Assembly: GCF_900108405.1 (NCBI RefSeq)
Contig: NZ_FNXG01000001.1
Coordinates: forward strand, 558,001-622,000
Direction: 5' to 3'
Origin: Paracoccus alkenifer
GTDB lineage: Bacteria > Pseudomonadota > Alphaproteobacteria > Rhodobacterales > Rhodobacteraceae
Length of the DNA stretch: 64,000 nt
A program made the translations under genes and the position numbers. Shown in pieces: positions 1 to 8,673 of this stretch. Every line of letters begins with the position of its first letter. Positions within the stretch are counted from its first letter, which is position 1. Under the pieces are notes generated by a model, which did no database searches, was not told the origin of the DNA, and saw nothing but the letters and a program-made list of their open reading frames with translations.

Positions 1-1
1 C

Positions 2-468
2 ATGGCCTCGGGTCGGGGGTGGAGGCGCGCTGCCCCCGGCCCGGCGCTGCTTGCGATCGGAGCGGGCGCGCTGTTCGGCCTGTCGGCGATCGGTTTTCGC
101 GGCGCGATCCTCGCCCTGCCCGAAGGGGACGAGATCGTCCGCGCCACCACCGTGCTTGCCATCACCCTGGCGCTGCAAACCGTGATGGTGGGCGCATGGC
201 TGGCCATTGCCGACCGCGCGGCGCTGCGCGGCATGGTCACGGCATGGCGGGAATCGCTGGGCGCGGGGTTTCTGGGGGCGCTGGCCTCTCAGTTCTGGTT
301 CATCGCCTTTGCACTGACCCCGGCCGCCAATGTCCGCACACTGGCGCTGGTCGAGATCGCATTCGCCGCCGCCGTCAGCCGCCACCGGCGCGAAACGATG
401 TCCCCGGCCAGCTTGCGGGCATGGCGCTGATCCTGGTCGGCGTCGCCTGGCTGATCCTCGCCGGCTGA
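2..468 (+). pseudogene. EamA/DMT-family transporter, 3' part, frameshifted
   Basis: The window opens inside a drug/metabolite transporter gene. The first frame (to 430) gives hydrophobic EamA-type segments, including the typical late motif with VEIAFAAAVSR and RETMSPA, then runs into a stop after SLRAWR. The expected family ending, QLAGMALILVGVAWLILAG, is encoded in a different frame and stops at 468. The switch lies at about 400-410, in the CCCCGGCCAG run, and is explained by one missing base. About 155 residues are visible, roughly the second half of a protein of about 300. Substrate cannot be told. It is either a genuine frameshift or a sequence error; the N-terminal half lies outside the window. 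Confidence 0.7.
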
Positions 469-510
469 CCCGGCCGTGGTTCAGTCGCCCCGGCCCATCT
501 TTGGTCGGCC

Positions 511-555
511 CTTCTTTGGTGTAAAAATATCCCGGGGTCCGGGGCAGAGCCCCGG
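511..555 (+). repeat. Composite 3'-end element, copy 1
   Basis: CTTCTTTGGTGT is followed by AAAAATATCCCGGGG (to 537), then a hairpin CCGGGGC-AGA-GCCCCGG at 539-555. It starts 43 bases after the end of the transporter remnant and reads in the same direction. It also lies between that gene and the convergent end of hemF. Same design as the copies near 16.6, 20.7, 24.8, 30.3, 33.8, 35.5 and 41.1 kb. Confidence 0.75.
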
Positions 556-569
556 TCCGGCGCCCCCGC

Positions 570-1427
570 CTACACCCACTTTGCCAGCGGCGGCAGGCTC
601 ATCAGCACCGCATCGGGGTCATGCCCGGTTTCCAGCCCGAATTTGGTGCCGCGGTCATAGACGAGGTTGTATTCCGCATAAAGCCCACGGTGGACCAGCT
701 GCGCGTCCTTGTGGCCCTCGTCCCATTCCCGCGCCATGCGGTGGCGGACCAGCGGGACAAAGGCGGGCAGGAACGCCTCGCCCACCGCGCGGGTAAAGGC
801 GAAATCCGCCGCCCAGTCGCCGCTGTTCAGATCATCATAGAAGATGCCGCCGACACCCCGGGCGCGGCCGCGATGGGGGACAAAGAAATATTCGTCCGCC
901 CATGCCTTGAAACGGTCATAGTAATCCGCGCCGTGGGGCGTGCAGGCGTCGCGCAGCGTATCGTGGAAATGCGCGGTATCCTCGGGGTATTCCAGGCAGG
1001 GATTCAGGTCGGCGCCGCCCCCGAACCACCAGGCGTTCGGCGTCCAGAACATCCGCGTGTTCATGTGCACCGCCGGCACATGCGGGTTCTGCATATGTGC
1101 GACCAGGCTGATGCCGCTGGCCCAGAACCGCGGGTCGCTGTCCATCCCCGGCACGCCGCGCGCGGCCATTGCCGCCTGCGCTCGCGGGGCCAGCGTGCCA
1201 TGCACCTCGGACCAGTTCACGCCGACCTTTTCGAACACGCAGCCGCCGCGCATCACCGACATGATCCCGCCGCCGCCGTCGTTCGCCCGCTGCGTGGGGG
1301 TCACCTCGAACCGCCCGGGGGTGCCGCCGGCGGCCTCATCCTCAAGCGCCTCGAACGCCTCTACGATCCGGTCGCGAAGATTTCGGAACCACAGCGCCGC
1401 CTCGCGCCGTTCGTCGATCATATCCAT
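570..1427 (-). CDS. hemF: Oxygen-dependent coproporphyrinogen-III oxidase
   Basis: Cytosolic heme-biosynthesis enzyme that uses O2 to decarboxylate two propionates of coproporphyrinogen III, giving protoporphyrinogen IX. The 285-residue product has normal family length. It carries the family signatures HMNTRMF near residue 121, WWFGGGADLNP near 133, HRGRARGVGGIFYDD near 185 and RGLYAEYNLVYDRGTKFGL near 247. The N-terminal methionine is followed two codons later by a second one, so the start could be 6 bases shorter. It is a single gene, convergent with the transporter remnant and divergent from the downstream lipoprotein. Family assignment is secure. Confidence 0.96.
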   Translation of the reverse strand: MDMIDERREAALWFRNLRDRIVEAFEALEDEAAGGTPGRFEVTPTQRANDGGGGIMSVMRGGCVFEKVGVNWSEVHGTLAPRAQAAMAARGVPGMDSDPRFWASGISLVAHMQNPHVPAVHMNTRMFWTPNAWWFGGGADLNPCLEYPEDTAHFHDTLRDACTPHGADYYDRFKAWADEYFFVPHRGRARGVGGIFYDDLNSGDWAADFAFTRAVGEAFLPAFVPLVRHRMAREWDEGHKDAQLVHRGLYAEYNLVYDRGTKFGLETGHDPDAVLMSLPPLAKWV

Positions 1428-1506
1428 GCCGAAGGCCCTTTCGTGATTTGCAGCACAGCCGATAGCGCGCTACCCTGCCGATCCCTCCTGACTAAGGCGA
1501 GTGCCG

Positions 1507-1917
1507 ATGACCCGCAACCTGACCCTTGCCGCACTTGGCTGCCTGATGCTCGTGTCCTGCGGGACTCCGCAGGAACAATGCATCACTCGCAACACCCGCG
1601 AATACCGCACCGTCGCCAACCTGCTGACCGAGGTCGAGGGCAACCTGGCCCGCGGCTATGCGTGGGAAGAACGCACCGTCTGGCGACCTGAATTCGGCCA
1701 ATGCCGCTATGTGGTGCGCGACAAGGACGGCAACCCCCATGTCGCCTATCGCGGCTGCTGGCGCGATGCCCCCGAGACCGAGCGCTACCGCGTCCCCATC
1801 GACCCCTCGGTCGAAACCCGCAAGGCCGAAAGCCTGCGCGAACGGCTCAAGGCGCTGACCCCGGGCGCCGAGGCCGCCGTGCGCGCCTGCCGCGCGGCGC
1901 ACCCCGAACAGGGCTAG
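1507..1917 (+). CDS. Small lipoprotein of unknown function
   Basis: A 136-residue product with an N-terminal hydrophobic segment ending in a lipobox (LMLVSC, cysteine at about residue 18), so it should be lipidated and anchored in the envelope. The mature part is basic/acidic mixed, with cysteines in QCIT, QCRY, GCW and RACR that could form disulfides. I chose ATG 1507, which has AAGGCGAG just upstream; a GTG at 1501 would add two residues. Its stop and the stop of the convergent methyltransferase share the palindrome CTAG. I do not recognise the family and assign no function. Confidence 0.75.
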   Translation: MTRNLTLAALGCLMLVSCGTPQEQCITRNTREYRTVANLLTEVEGNLARGYAWEERTVWRPEFGQCRYVVRDKDGNPHVAYRGCWRDAPETERYRVPIDPSVETRKAESLRERLKALTPGAEAAVRACRAAHPEQG

Positions 1918-2936
1918 CGCCGCCGCCTGCGGGTCGCCGCCGGCTTTGCGGCGGGTTTGCGCCCCGCCCCGGTGGCGGTGATGATCTTGAAGCGGTTGTC
2001 GCCGCCGATTTCCTGCACTTCGGCGAAATGCTCGGCCAGCGCGGCCTCATAGGGCAGGTGCCGGTTGGCGACCAGCCACAGCCGCCCCGCCCCGGTCAGC
2101 AGCCCCGCCGCCGCCCGGATGAACCGCGCACCCAGATGCGGGTCGGCAGCGCGGGTTTCGTGGAACGGCGGGTTCATGATGACCCCGTTCACCGGCTCGG
2201 GCAGGCGAAAGCTGGTGGCATCTTCCCAGTGGAACTGCGCCCGCGGGCCGGTGACGTTGCGCCGCGCGCAGTCCAGCGCGGCGTGATCTGCCTCGACCAG
2301 ATGCAGCTGCTCGACGCCCTTGTGGGTCAGGATCTGCGCGGCCAGCCAGCCCCAGCCCGCGCCCAGCTCGACGATGCGGGTCGGCAGGCGCTCGGGCAGC
2401 GCCGCGGCCAGCGCCTGCGAGGCCGGGTCCGGGCCATCCGCCGAAAACACCCCCGGAGCGGTGACAAAGCCGCCCCCGATCTCGCGCTGCCCGCCGGCCC
2501 AATCCGCCGGCAGCCAGTCGCCCGCCGGCCGCGTCACCCGAAAGATCTTGCCATGCGCGCGCGAATGGACCTGATCGACCTCTGCCAGCCCGCGCATCTC
2601 GCGCAGCACGGAATCGATGCCGTCGGTCTTTTGCCCGTCGATCCACAGCGCCCCGCCCACCGGCAGCGCCGCCGCGGCCGCCGCGATATGCGCCCGCGCC
2701 TCTGCCCGCGCCCGCGGCAGGAACAGGATTGCGGCATCGGCGCGACCTTCGGGGCCGGTGTCCGGCGCCGCCAGCACCCGAAACCCCTGCGCCGCCACCG
2801 CGTCGTGCAGCGGCCGGAACCCCTGCACCACCAGCGTCCGCGCGGGATCAAAGGGCGCAAGATCCCCCGGCCCCGCCCCGATCAGCAGCACCGTTCCCGC
2901 CGGCGGGTCGATCAGTTCAAGCCGCGATCCTGCCAT
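1914..2936 (-). CDS. rsmC: RsmC-like class I methyltransferase (rRNA guanine-N2)
   Basis: 340 residues with the two-part RsmC layout: a degenerate N-terminal methyltransferase-like half, then a catalytic half with the SAM-binding motif VELGAGWGWL at 189-198 and the amino-methyltransferase signature NPPFH at 255-259. The preceding GVFSADGPDPAS (about 162-173) is also typical of RsmC/RlmG proteins. In that family the substrate is a guanosine of small-subunit rRNA (G1207 in E. coli); substrate here is inferred. The last residues are arginine- and lysine-rich (RKPAAKPAATRRRRR), a likely RNA-binding tail. One base separates it from clpS, in the same direction, so co-transcription is likely. Confidence 0.85.
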   Translation of the reverse strand: MAGSRLELIDPPAGTVLLIGAGPGDLAPFDPARTLVVQGFRPLHDAVAAQGFRVLAAPDTGPEGRADAAILFLPRARAEARAHIAAAAAALPVGGALWIDGQKTDGIDSVLREMRGLAEVDQVHSRAHGKIFRVTRPAGDWLPADWAGGQREIGGGFVTAPGVFSADGPDPASQALAAALPERLPTRIVELGAGWGWLAAQILTHKGVEQLHLVEADHAALDCARRNVTGPRAQFHWEDATSFRLPEPVNGVIMNPPFHETRAADPHLGARFIRAAAGLLTGAGRLWLVANRHLPYEAALAEHFAEVQEIGGDNRFKIITATGAGRKPAAKPAATRRRRR

Positions 2937-3269
2937 CTATTCCTTTTCCATGGTGCATTGCAGCGGGTGCTGCTGGCGGCGCGCCAGCTCCATCACCTGC
3001 GCCACCTTGGTTTCCGCGATTTCGTGCGAAAACACCCCCACCACCGCGACCCCCTTGCGGTGGACGGTCAGCATGATCTCGATCGCCTGCGCATGGGTCA
3101 TGCCGAACAGGCGTTCGAGAATATGGACCACGAATTCCATCGGCGTGAAATCGTCGTTCAGCAACAGCACCTTGTATAGCGGAGGGCGCTGGGTCCGCGG
3201 CTTGGTCTTGACCGCGATCCCGGCTTCACCGCCATCGTCTGGGGGCGAAGGCGTGGTCGGGTCGGTCAT
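2937..3269 (-). CDS. clpS: ATP-dependent Clp protease adaptor ClpS
   Basis: 110-residue N-degron adaptor that binds the N-domain of ClpA and delivers substrates with destabilising N-terminal residues to ClpAP. The core motif [17 protein letters not shown] (about 31-47) with the following VHRKG and MELARR segments is diagnostic. An unstructured acidic/proline N-terminus of about 25 residues precedes the fold, as usual. I start at ATG 3269; longer in-frame extensions upstream look like shadow sequence. It sits directly upstream of the methyltransferase gene. ClpA is not in the window. Confidence 0.95.
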   Translation of the reverse strand: MTDPTTPSPPDDGGEAGIAVKTKPRTQRPPLYKVLLLNDDFTPMEFVVHILERLFGMTHAQAIEIMLTVHRKGVAVVGVFSHEIAETKVAQVMELARRQQHPLQCTMEKE

Positions 3270-3526
3270 GCACGGAATCCTGGTCAAAGACAGCGTCACG
3301 GTTGCTGATCCTGGCTCGTCGCGATCGGGGCGGTTCGCCGTCCGAATATAAGGATCGCAGCGGGCAAGGAAAGCCCGCGCGGTCCCGCAGGCCCGGCGGA
3401 ACACGGCCCAAGGTTGAATTTAGTGAAGATTGTATGGTTCCCGGCCGCGATTCCCCGTGCTATTATCCATTTATAAACGAATGGCGTGCGACAAGAACAC
3501 GCCCAACAGGCAGAGAGAGCAGGACA

Positions 3527-5167
3527 GTGCAGATTCTCTATCGGACCCTCATCGCAGGGCTGATCGCTCTTATCGGCGTGCTCGCGCCGCTGACGGCGTC
3601 GGCCGCGCCCTTTGCCGCATTCGTCATGGATGGGCGAACCGGCAAGGAAATCCACTCGCAGAACGCGAATGCACGGCTGCACCCGGCCTCGCTGACCAAG
3701 ATGATGACGCTTTACATGGCCTTTACCGCCATCGAGCGGGGGCAGGTCCGGCTGGATTCCCGCTTTACCATTTCGTCCCACGCCGCGTCGCAGCCGCCTT
3801 CGCGGCTGGGGCTGCGCGCGGGCCAGCAGATCGAACTGCGCTATCTGATTCGCGCCGCGGCGATCAAGTCGGCCAACGACGCGGCCACCGCGATCGGCGA
3901 GGGGCTGGCGGGGTCCGAGCCGCGCTTTGGCCAGCAGATGACCGCCATGGCGCGGGCGTTGGGCATGAACAACAGCAACTTTCTGAATGCCAACGGGCTG
4001 ACGCAGCAGGGGCATTATTCCACTGCCCGCGACATGACGCTGATGGGGCGGCGCCTGTTCTACGATTTCCCGCAGTATTACTCGATCTTTTCGCGCCGCT
4101 CGGCAGATGCCGGGATCGCCACTGTCGCCAGCACCAACAAGCGGTTCCTGGACAGCTATTCGGGCGCCGACGGGATCAAGACCGGATACACGCGGGCGGC
4201 GGGGTTCAACCTGACCGCTTCGGCACAGCGTGGCTCCAAACGGATCATCGCCACGGTGATGGGCGGTCAGTCCACCGCCCAGCGCAACGAGATCATGGCC
4301 CAGCTGCTGGATACCGGCTTTGGCAAGGCACCGACGCGGGTGCGCGAGGAACGCCCCGATCCGCCGGCCTATATCGCCGAGCGCAAGCGCAGCGTGCAGA
4401 TGGCGCGCAGCGCGCCGCCGGTTCCTGCGCCCGCGGCTGCCCGGCCGGTGCGCGGCTCGACCGTGGCGCTCGAACAATCCCCGCCGCAGCAGGTCGCGGC
4501 CGCGGCCACCCCGCAGGCTGCCCGCAAGGTCGGCTCGACCCGCCCGGTGCGCCGGCCGGGTGCGGCGGTGGCGCTGGCTGCGGCAACGCCAGCCGCACCG
4601 CCAGCGGCGGCCGAGGCATCGCCAACCCCGACCACCACCGCCGTCCGGCTGGCCATGGTGGGTTCATCCCGCCCCGTCCCGGCCCCCCGGGCTGCGGCAG
4701 CGCCTGCTGCGACGGCGACCGTGGCGGCAGCCCCCGCCGCACAGGCCAAGGCGCCGCGCACCCCCGGCTCGACCTTTGACGGCGCGCCTGCGGCGGCGAC
4801 CAGCACAAGGCTGCTGGCCTCGTCCAAGCCGGTGCGAAAGTCCGAGACGGTGATTCTGGCCGCGATGGAGGAAGAGGGCGACCGCTCGGACCCCGAAGCG
4901 ACCGAGTTCGTTTCGCGCCCGGCCACCAAGGGACGCGGCAACTACGGCATCACGCTGGGCCGCTACAAGACCAAGGCCGAGGCCGAACAGCTGCTGCTGC
5001 GCATCGCCTTGCAGGAAAGCGCGGTGCTCAGCAACGCCGTCCGCCGCGTCGGCGACACCCCCCGCGGGTGGGAGGCGAATTTCTCGGGGCTGACCCGCGA
5101 CGCCGCGCAACTGGCCTGCGACAAGCTTGCCGCCACCGCCCAACGCTGCACGGTGCTGGGGAACTGA
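3527..5167 (+). CDS. D-alanyl-D-alanine carboxypeptidase with C-terminal SPOR domain
   Basis: Periplasmic penicillin-binding protein (S11 peptidase) that trims the terminal D-Ala of peptidoglycan stem peptides. The start is GTG 3527, followed by a clear signal peptide ending near ASA (residue 26). All three active-site motifs are present: SLTK at 55-58, SAN at 115-117 and KTG at 218-220. A long Ala/Pro/Arg-rich linker (about 275-450) with several repeats of a [GS]S[TK]RPV-like unit leads to a SPOR domain in the last 75 residues, expected to bind denuded glycan at division sites. The protein is about 546 residues, longer than a plain DacC because of the linker and SPOR. It appears to be transcribed alone. 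Confidence 0.92.
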   Translation: MQILYRTLIAGLIALIGVLAPLTASAAPFAAFVMDGRTGKEIHSQNANARLHPASLTKMMTLYMAFTAIERGQVRLDSRFTISSHAASQPPSRLGLRAGQQIELRYLIRAAAIKSANDAATAIGEGLAGSEPRFGQQMTAMARALGMNNSNFLNANGLTQQGHYSTARDMTLMGRRLFYDFPQYYSIFSRRSADAGIATVASTNKRFLDSYSGADGIKTGYTRAAGFNLTASAQRGSKRIIATVMGGQSTAQRNEIMAQLLDTGFGKAPTRVREERPDPPAYIAERKRSVQMARSAPPVPAPAAARPVRGSTVALEQSPPQQVAAAATPQAARKVGSTRPVRRPGAAVALAAATPAAPPAAAEASPTPTTTAVRLAMVGSSRPVPAPRAAAAPAATATVAAAPAAQAKAPRTPGSTFDGAPAAATSTRLLASSKPVRKSETVILAAMEEEGDRSDPEATEFVSRPATKGRGNYGITLGRYKTKAEAEQLLLRIALQESAVLSNAVRRVGDTPRGWEANFSGLTRDAAQLACDKLAATAQRCTVLGN

Positions 5168-5385
5168 CCGGCGGCAAGGTCCGGGAACGCGCGGTCAGGG
5201 ACGGCGCAAGCTTTCCCTTTGCAACGAACACCCCAAGCCCGCGCGATTCGCGGGAAAACCGGGCGCTGCTGCGGCTGCCCGACTGGCAACGCAGCTGATC
5301 TGCCCGAACCCCGCGCGCCGGAACGGGGTTGCATAATCGGCACCCTCCCCCGACCCTGCCCGTTCCTACAGGAGGAAGGAACAGC

Positions 5386-5880
5386 ATGAACCACCAGCCC
5401 ATCAGCAAAGCCCTTGTCCTTGCGATGCTGCTTGCCGCGACACCCGCACTGGCACAGACAACGCCCGCGCCCGAAACCGGCAGCCCCGCCACCGAAGCGG
5501 CGGAATATGCCCCGCAGAAAGCCCTCTATCACATCAACTATTCGGGCGGCATCGACGGGTCGGGCTACAAACCGGCGCTGAACAACATCGACAACCACCT
5601 GAACGCGGTGGGTGAGACCAATCTGGACCTGCGGGTCGTGATGCACGGGGACGGGCTGGGGCTGCTGGCCGCCGCAAACAAGGATCAGGCGCTACAGGCC
5701 ACGATTTCCGACCTCAAGACGCGAGGGGTGCGCTTTCTCGTCTGCAACAACACGCTGGTCGGCCGCAACATCGACCCGGAAACCGACCTGTTCGACGTCT
5801 GGCCCGAGGACATCGTGCAGGCCGGCGTGGCCGAGGTCACCCGATTGCAGCAAGAGGGCTTTGCCTACATCAAGCCCTGA
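5386..5880 (+). CDS. Exported DsrE/DsrF-like protein
   Basis: 164 residues beginning with a signal peptide (cleavage near ALAQ, residue 23). The mature part resembles the DsrE/DsrF/TusD-like fold family: LYHINYSGG at its start, LRVVMHGDGLGLL in the middle, and RGVRFLVCNNTL containing a single cysteine near the position used in sulfur-relay members. Such periplasmic versions are common next to sulfur or redox genes, but none is nearby, so function is open. The start is fixed by a strong AGGAGGAAGGA eight bases upstream. A hairpin follows the stop. Confidence 0.8.
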   Translation: MNHQPISKALVLAMLLAATPALAQTTPAPETGSPATEAAEYAPQKALYHINYSGGIDGSGYKPALNNIDNHLNAVGETNLDLRVVMHGDGLGLLAAANKDQALQATISDLKTRGVRFLVCNNTLVGRNIDPETDLFDVWPEDIVQAGVAEVTRLQQEGFAYIKP

Positions 5881-5892
5881 AACGGGCCTTGC

Positions 5893-5912
5893 AGGGGGGC
5901 GGCGGCCCCCCT
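5893..5912 (+). terminator. Hairpin after the DsrE-like gene
   Basis: AGGGGGGC and GCCCCCCT form a perfect 8-bp stem around a GGCG loop, beginning 12 bases after the stop. The following bases (ATCTTGAT) are only weakly T-rich, so termination is likely but not certain. It also separates the gene from the tmRNA. Confidence 0.55.
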
Positions 5913-5920
5913 ATCTTGAT

Positions 5921-6240
5921 CCTGTCCGGGTTCGCCCGGACTATGGACATAAACGCGCAGGTAATAAGCGGATCGGACCCGGGGGCGGTACCCGGCGGCT
6001 CCACCATCCATCCCTCGTTGGGGGCGAATGGGGCCGAAACAGGATCGACGAACGTCTAAAGCTGTTTGCTTTGTCTCGGTGAGCTACCACCGTTATCGGT
6101 GCGAAAAGTACAGTTGCCAACGACAACCGTGCTCCGGTGGCTCTGGCTGCGTAAGCAGCTCGGGTAACCGAAAACTAAGTCCTGTCGCTTAGCCGCGGCA
6201 GGCGGGGCCCGCAGGAGCCTGGCAACAGAATCCTGCACCT
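5921..6240 (+). ncRNA. ssrA: Two-piece (circularly permuted) tmRNA
   Basis: Rescues stalled ribosomes and tags the nascent peptide. The gene is permuted as in alphaproteobacteria: the acceptor piece comes first and ends in CTCCACCA at 6006; a spacer of about 13 bases (6007-6019) follows; then the coding piece starts at 6020 with GGGGGCGAAT and the conserved GGATCGACG box. The acceptor helix pairs 6020-6026 with 5996-6002 and keeps the alanine-identity G-U wobble at the third pair, with a G-G mismatch at the fifth. The tag frame is 6116-6154: GCC AAC GAC AAC CGT GCT and so on to TAA, reading ANDNRAPVALAA. The outer ends are approximate; the 5' hairpin at 5924-5941 and the 3' helix GCAGGA/TCCTGC (6211-6236) set them. 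Confidence 0.93.
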
Positions 6241-6396
6241 TCCCCATTCCAGCAGATTGCCGCGCCCGCTTGGCGCAAGTCGCCCCGTGCGCATCCTGTC
6301 GCAGCGCCGATATCGGGGCGGTCGTCAATTGCCTTCTACACTTCGAATATACTAAACAAGCCTTGGTTCGCATGGCTTTTTCCGCGAGGATCTGGC

Positions 6397-7803
6397 GTGC
6401 CGTCTGTCACGAGGTCCGTCATGCGGCTTTCCCCAAGGCATCTCATCTTTCTGGCCGCCCTGCCGGCGGCGGCGCTGCTGGCGCTGTGGCCGCTGCCCTA
6501 TCCAATGGGCCCGACCGCCGCGGTGGTGCTGCTGACCCTCGCGTTATGGAGCACCGGGCTGCTGCCCCCGTTCCTGACCTCATTGATGTTTTTCGCCGCG
6601 GTGCTGATCGCGGGGCTGGCGCCGCCGGATCTGGTCTTTGCCGGGTTCGGATCGGCCGCGATCTGGCTGATCGTGTCCGGATTCGTGATCGGCGCGGCCA
6701 TCACCAACTCGGGGCTGGGGGCGCGGCTGGCCGGGGTGCTGGCGCCGTTGGTGGGCGGCAGCTACGCAAGGCTGATCGCGGTGATGACGCTGGCGGCGAT
6801 GGCGCTGGGGTTCGTGATGCCGTCCTCGGTCGGGCGCGCGGTGGTGCTGGTTCCAGTCGGCATGGCGCTGGCCGAACATCTGGGGCTGACCCGCGGATCG
6901 AACGGGCGCATCGGGCTGGCGGTGGCGTTGACGCTGGCCTGCAACATGCCCAGTTTCGCGATTCTGCCCTCGAACATCCCCAACATGATCCTTGCAGGCG
7001 CGGCCGAGGGCCAGCACGGGGTTTCCTTCAGCTATATCTCGTATCTTGCGCTGCATTATCCCGTGCTGGGCATCGCGAAATCGGCGCTAACGGTGGTGCT
7101 TGTGGTCTGGTTATTTCCCGACCGGCTGGCGGCCGCAGGCGCTGCGCCAGAGGCCGGGGCGACCCCGCTTGCAGGCCCGCTGACGGCGCCGGAATGGCGG
7201 GTGGCCGTGATCCTGGCCGCGACGCTGGCGCTGTGGATGACCGACCGGCTGCACGGGGTCGGCCCGGCCTGGGTCGGGCTGGCCACGGCGGCGATGCTGC
7301 TGATGCCGGGCATCGGTGCCGTGGCGCCGCGGCAGTTCAATGCCTCGGTCGATTTCGGCATGGTGCTGTTCGTGGCGGCGGCGCTGGCCCTGGGTGCGGT
7401 GGTCAACGAATCGGGGCTGGGCGCGGTGGCGGCCGAGTTCCTGCAACGGCTGCTGCCGCTGCATCCGGGCCAAAGCCTGGTCAATTTCCTGTCGCTTACC
7501 GGGATGGCGGGGCTGATGGGGCTGGTCACCACCAACCCCGGCGTTCCCGCGGTGCTGACGCCCATGGCCCCCGATCTTGCCGCCGCAACCGGGCTGTCGC
7601 TGGAAACTGTGCTGATGACGCAGGTCGTGGGCTTTGCCACGGTGATCTTTCCCTACCAGGTCGGCCCCTTCGTGCTGGCCATGCAGCTGTCGGGGGAAAA
7701 GCTGGGCCATGTGCTGCGGATCACCCTGCCGCTGGCGGCGCTGACGTTTTTCCTGCTGATGCCGCTGGACTGGCTGTGGTGGCGGCTGCTGGGCTGGCTG
7801 TGA
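6397..7803 (+). CDS. SLC13/DASS-family anion (dicarboxylate or sulfate) transporter
   Basis: 468-residue inner-membrane protein with about 11-12 hydrophobic segments and the two-repeat organisation of divalent-anion:sodium symporters. The hairpin motifs are visible as MPSSVGRAVVLVP with NMPSFAILPSN in the first half and NESGLGAVAAE with TTNPGVPAVLTPMAP in the second. It lacks the TrkA-C insert found in the other SLC13 protein of this window. Substrate cannot be predicted. GTG 6397 has GAGGA six bases upstream; ATG 6421, with GAGG six bases upstream, is an equally good start giving 460 residues. It is preceded by the tmRNA and an AT-richer stretch with a TATACT box at 6348-6353. Confidence 0.85.
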   Translation: MPSVTRSVMRLSPRHLIFLAALPAAALLALWPLPYPMGPTAAVVLLTLALWSTGLLPPFLTSLMFFAAVLIAGLAPPDLVFAGFGSAAIWLIVSGFVIGAAITNSGLGARLAGVLAPLVGGSYARLIAVMTLAAMALGFVMPSSVGRAVVLVPVGMALAEHLGLTRGSNGRIGLAVALTLACNMPSFAILPSNIPNMILAGAAEGQHGVSFSYISYLALHYPVLGIAKSALTVVLVVWLFPDRLAAAGAAPEAGATPLAGPLTAPEWRVAVILAATLALWMTDRLHGVGPAWVGLATAAMLLMPGIGAVAPRQFNASVDFGMVLFVAAALALGAVVNESGLGAVAAEFLQRLLPLHPGQSLVNFLSLTGMAGLMGLVTTNPGVPAVLTPMAPDLAAATGLSLETVLMTQVVGFATVIFPYQVGPFVLAMQLSGEKLGHVLRITLPLAALTFFLLMPLDWLWWRLLGWL

Positions 7804-7818
7804 CCCGCCGCCCGGCCT

Positions 7819-8505
7819 CTATCCCATCGGCCCTTGCGATCCGCGCAGCGTAGCGCGGCGCGCGTCCTCGCGCCCGACCCAGATCGCCAGACCCGCGAAC
7901 ACGGTGATATAGGCCAGCCCCATGGCCAGCACCGCCACGCCGGGGATCGGCCCGATGCGGGCGCGCTCGGCGAAATGCGCCAGCGAATCGACGGGGCCGG
8001 GATGGACGACCAGCTTGCCCATATAGGCGATCGACTGGATCACCAGAATCCACAGGTAATTGCGCCGGATGCGCCGCGACATCGCCACAAGGTAGCTGAC
8101 ATGATAGCGGGGCGAGCGATAATCATCGGCCAGCGTCAGCTGCCAGTTGGTGCCGTCGTCCAGCACCCCGTCGCGCAGCATCGGCACATACAGGTGCTTT
8201 TCCATCCAGCGCGCCCGTGCCCGCCAGACGTTGAAATACCGATAACGCCGGGTTTCTAGCGCAAGAAACAGCAGGATCAGGATTCCCACCAGCACCAGAG
8301 GCAGGGGCGAGGCATCGCGCGACGAAAACGTGATCGACAGCGCCACCCCCAGCGTCACCACCGACCAGTTGGTCGTGGTGTCCAGCCGGGTGCGCCAGAC
8401 GGTCGAGCGATAGATCTCGCCCCGATAAAGATGCGCCAGCGCCCCAAGCTCGGCCGGGGTAAAGCGGCGCAGTTCGGGCTGGTCGTCGGCGCTGTCCTGG
8501 GTCAA
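7819..8505 (-). CDS. DUF2270 integral membrane protein
   Basis: About 228 residues. The conserved start [20 protein letters not shown] and the pattern [11 protein letters not shown], followed by [20 protein letters not shown], match the DUF2270 family of predicted membrane proteins. There are about four membrane segments: two after residue 40 and two near residues 150-210. Function is unknown. No ATG is well placed: TTG 8505 follows AGAGGAG eight bases upstream and is my choice, while an in-frame ATG lies at 8550. The antisense frame stays open across all of proA, but that part is a shadow. It is divergent from proA, with 168 bases between the two starts. Confidence 0.75.
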   Translation of the reverse strand: MTQDSADDQPELRRFTPAELGALAHLYRGEIYRSTVWRTRLDTTTNWSVVTLGVALSITFSSRDASPLPLVLVGILILLFLALETRRYRYFNVWRARARWMEKHLYVPMLRDGVLDDGTNWQLTLADDYRSPRYHVSYLVAMSRRIRRNYLWILVIQSIAYMGKLVVHPGPVDSLAHFAERARIGPIPGVAVLAMGLAYITVFAGLAIWVGREDARRATLRGSQGPMG

Positions 8506-8673
8506 TCTCTGCACTCCTCTGCCCGATCCGGCGTCGTGCAAGTGGACCATGGGGTGCCGGGCGGGCGCAAGCCGCGGCTTTTCGTCGGGCACGGCCCCTT
8601 TCGTTTCGCCCGCTCTTGTGCGACCAACGGCCCGCCCGACCGCTGCGGGCCTGTCTGCTGGAAAGTGCCGCCG

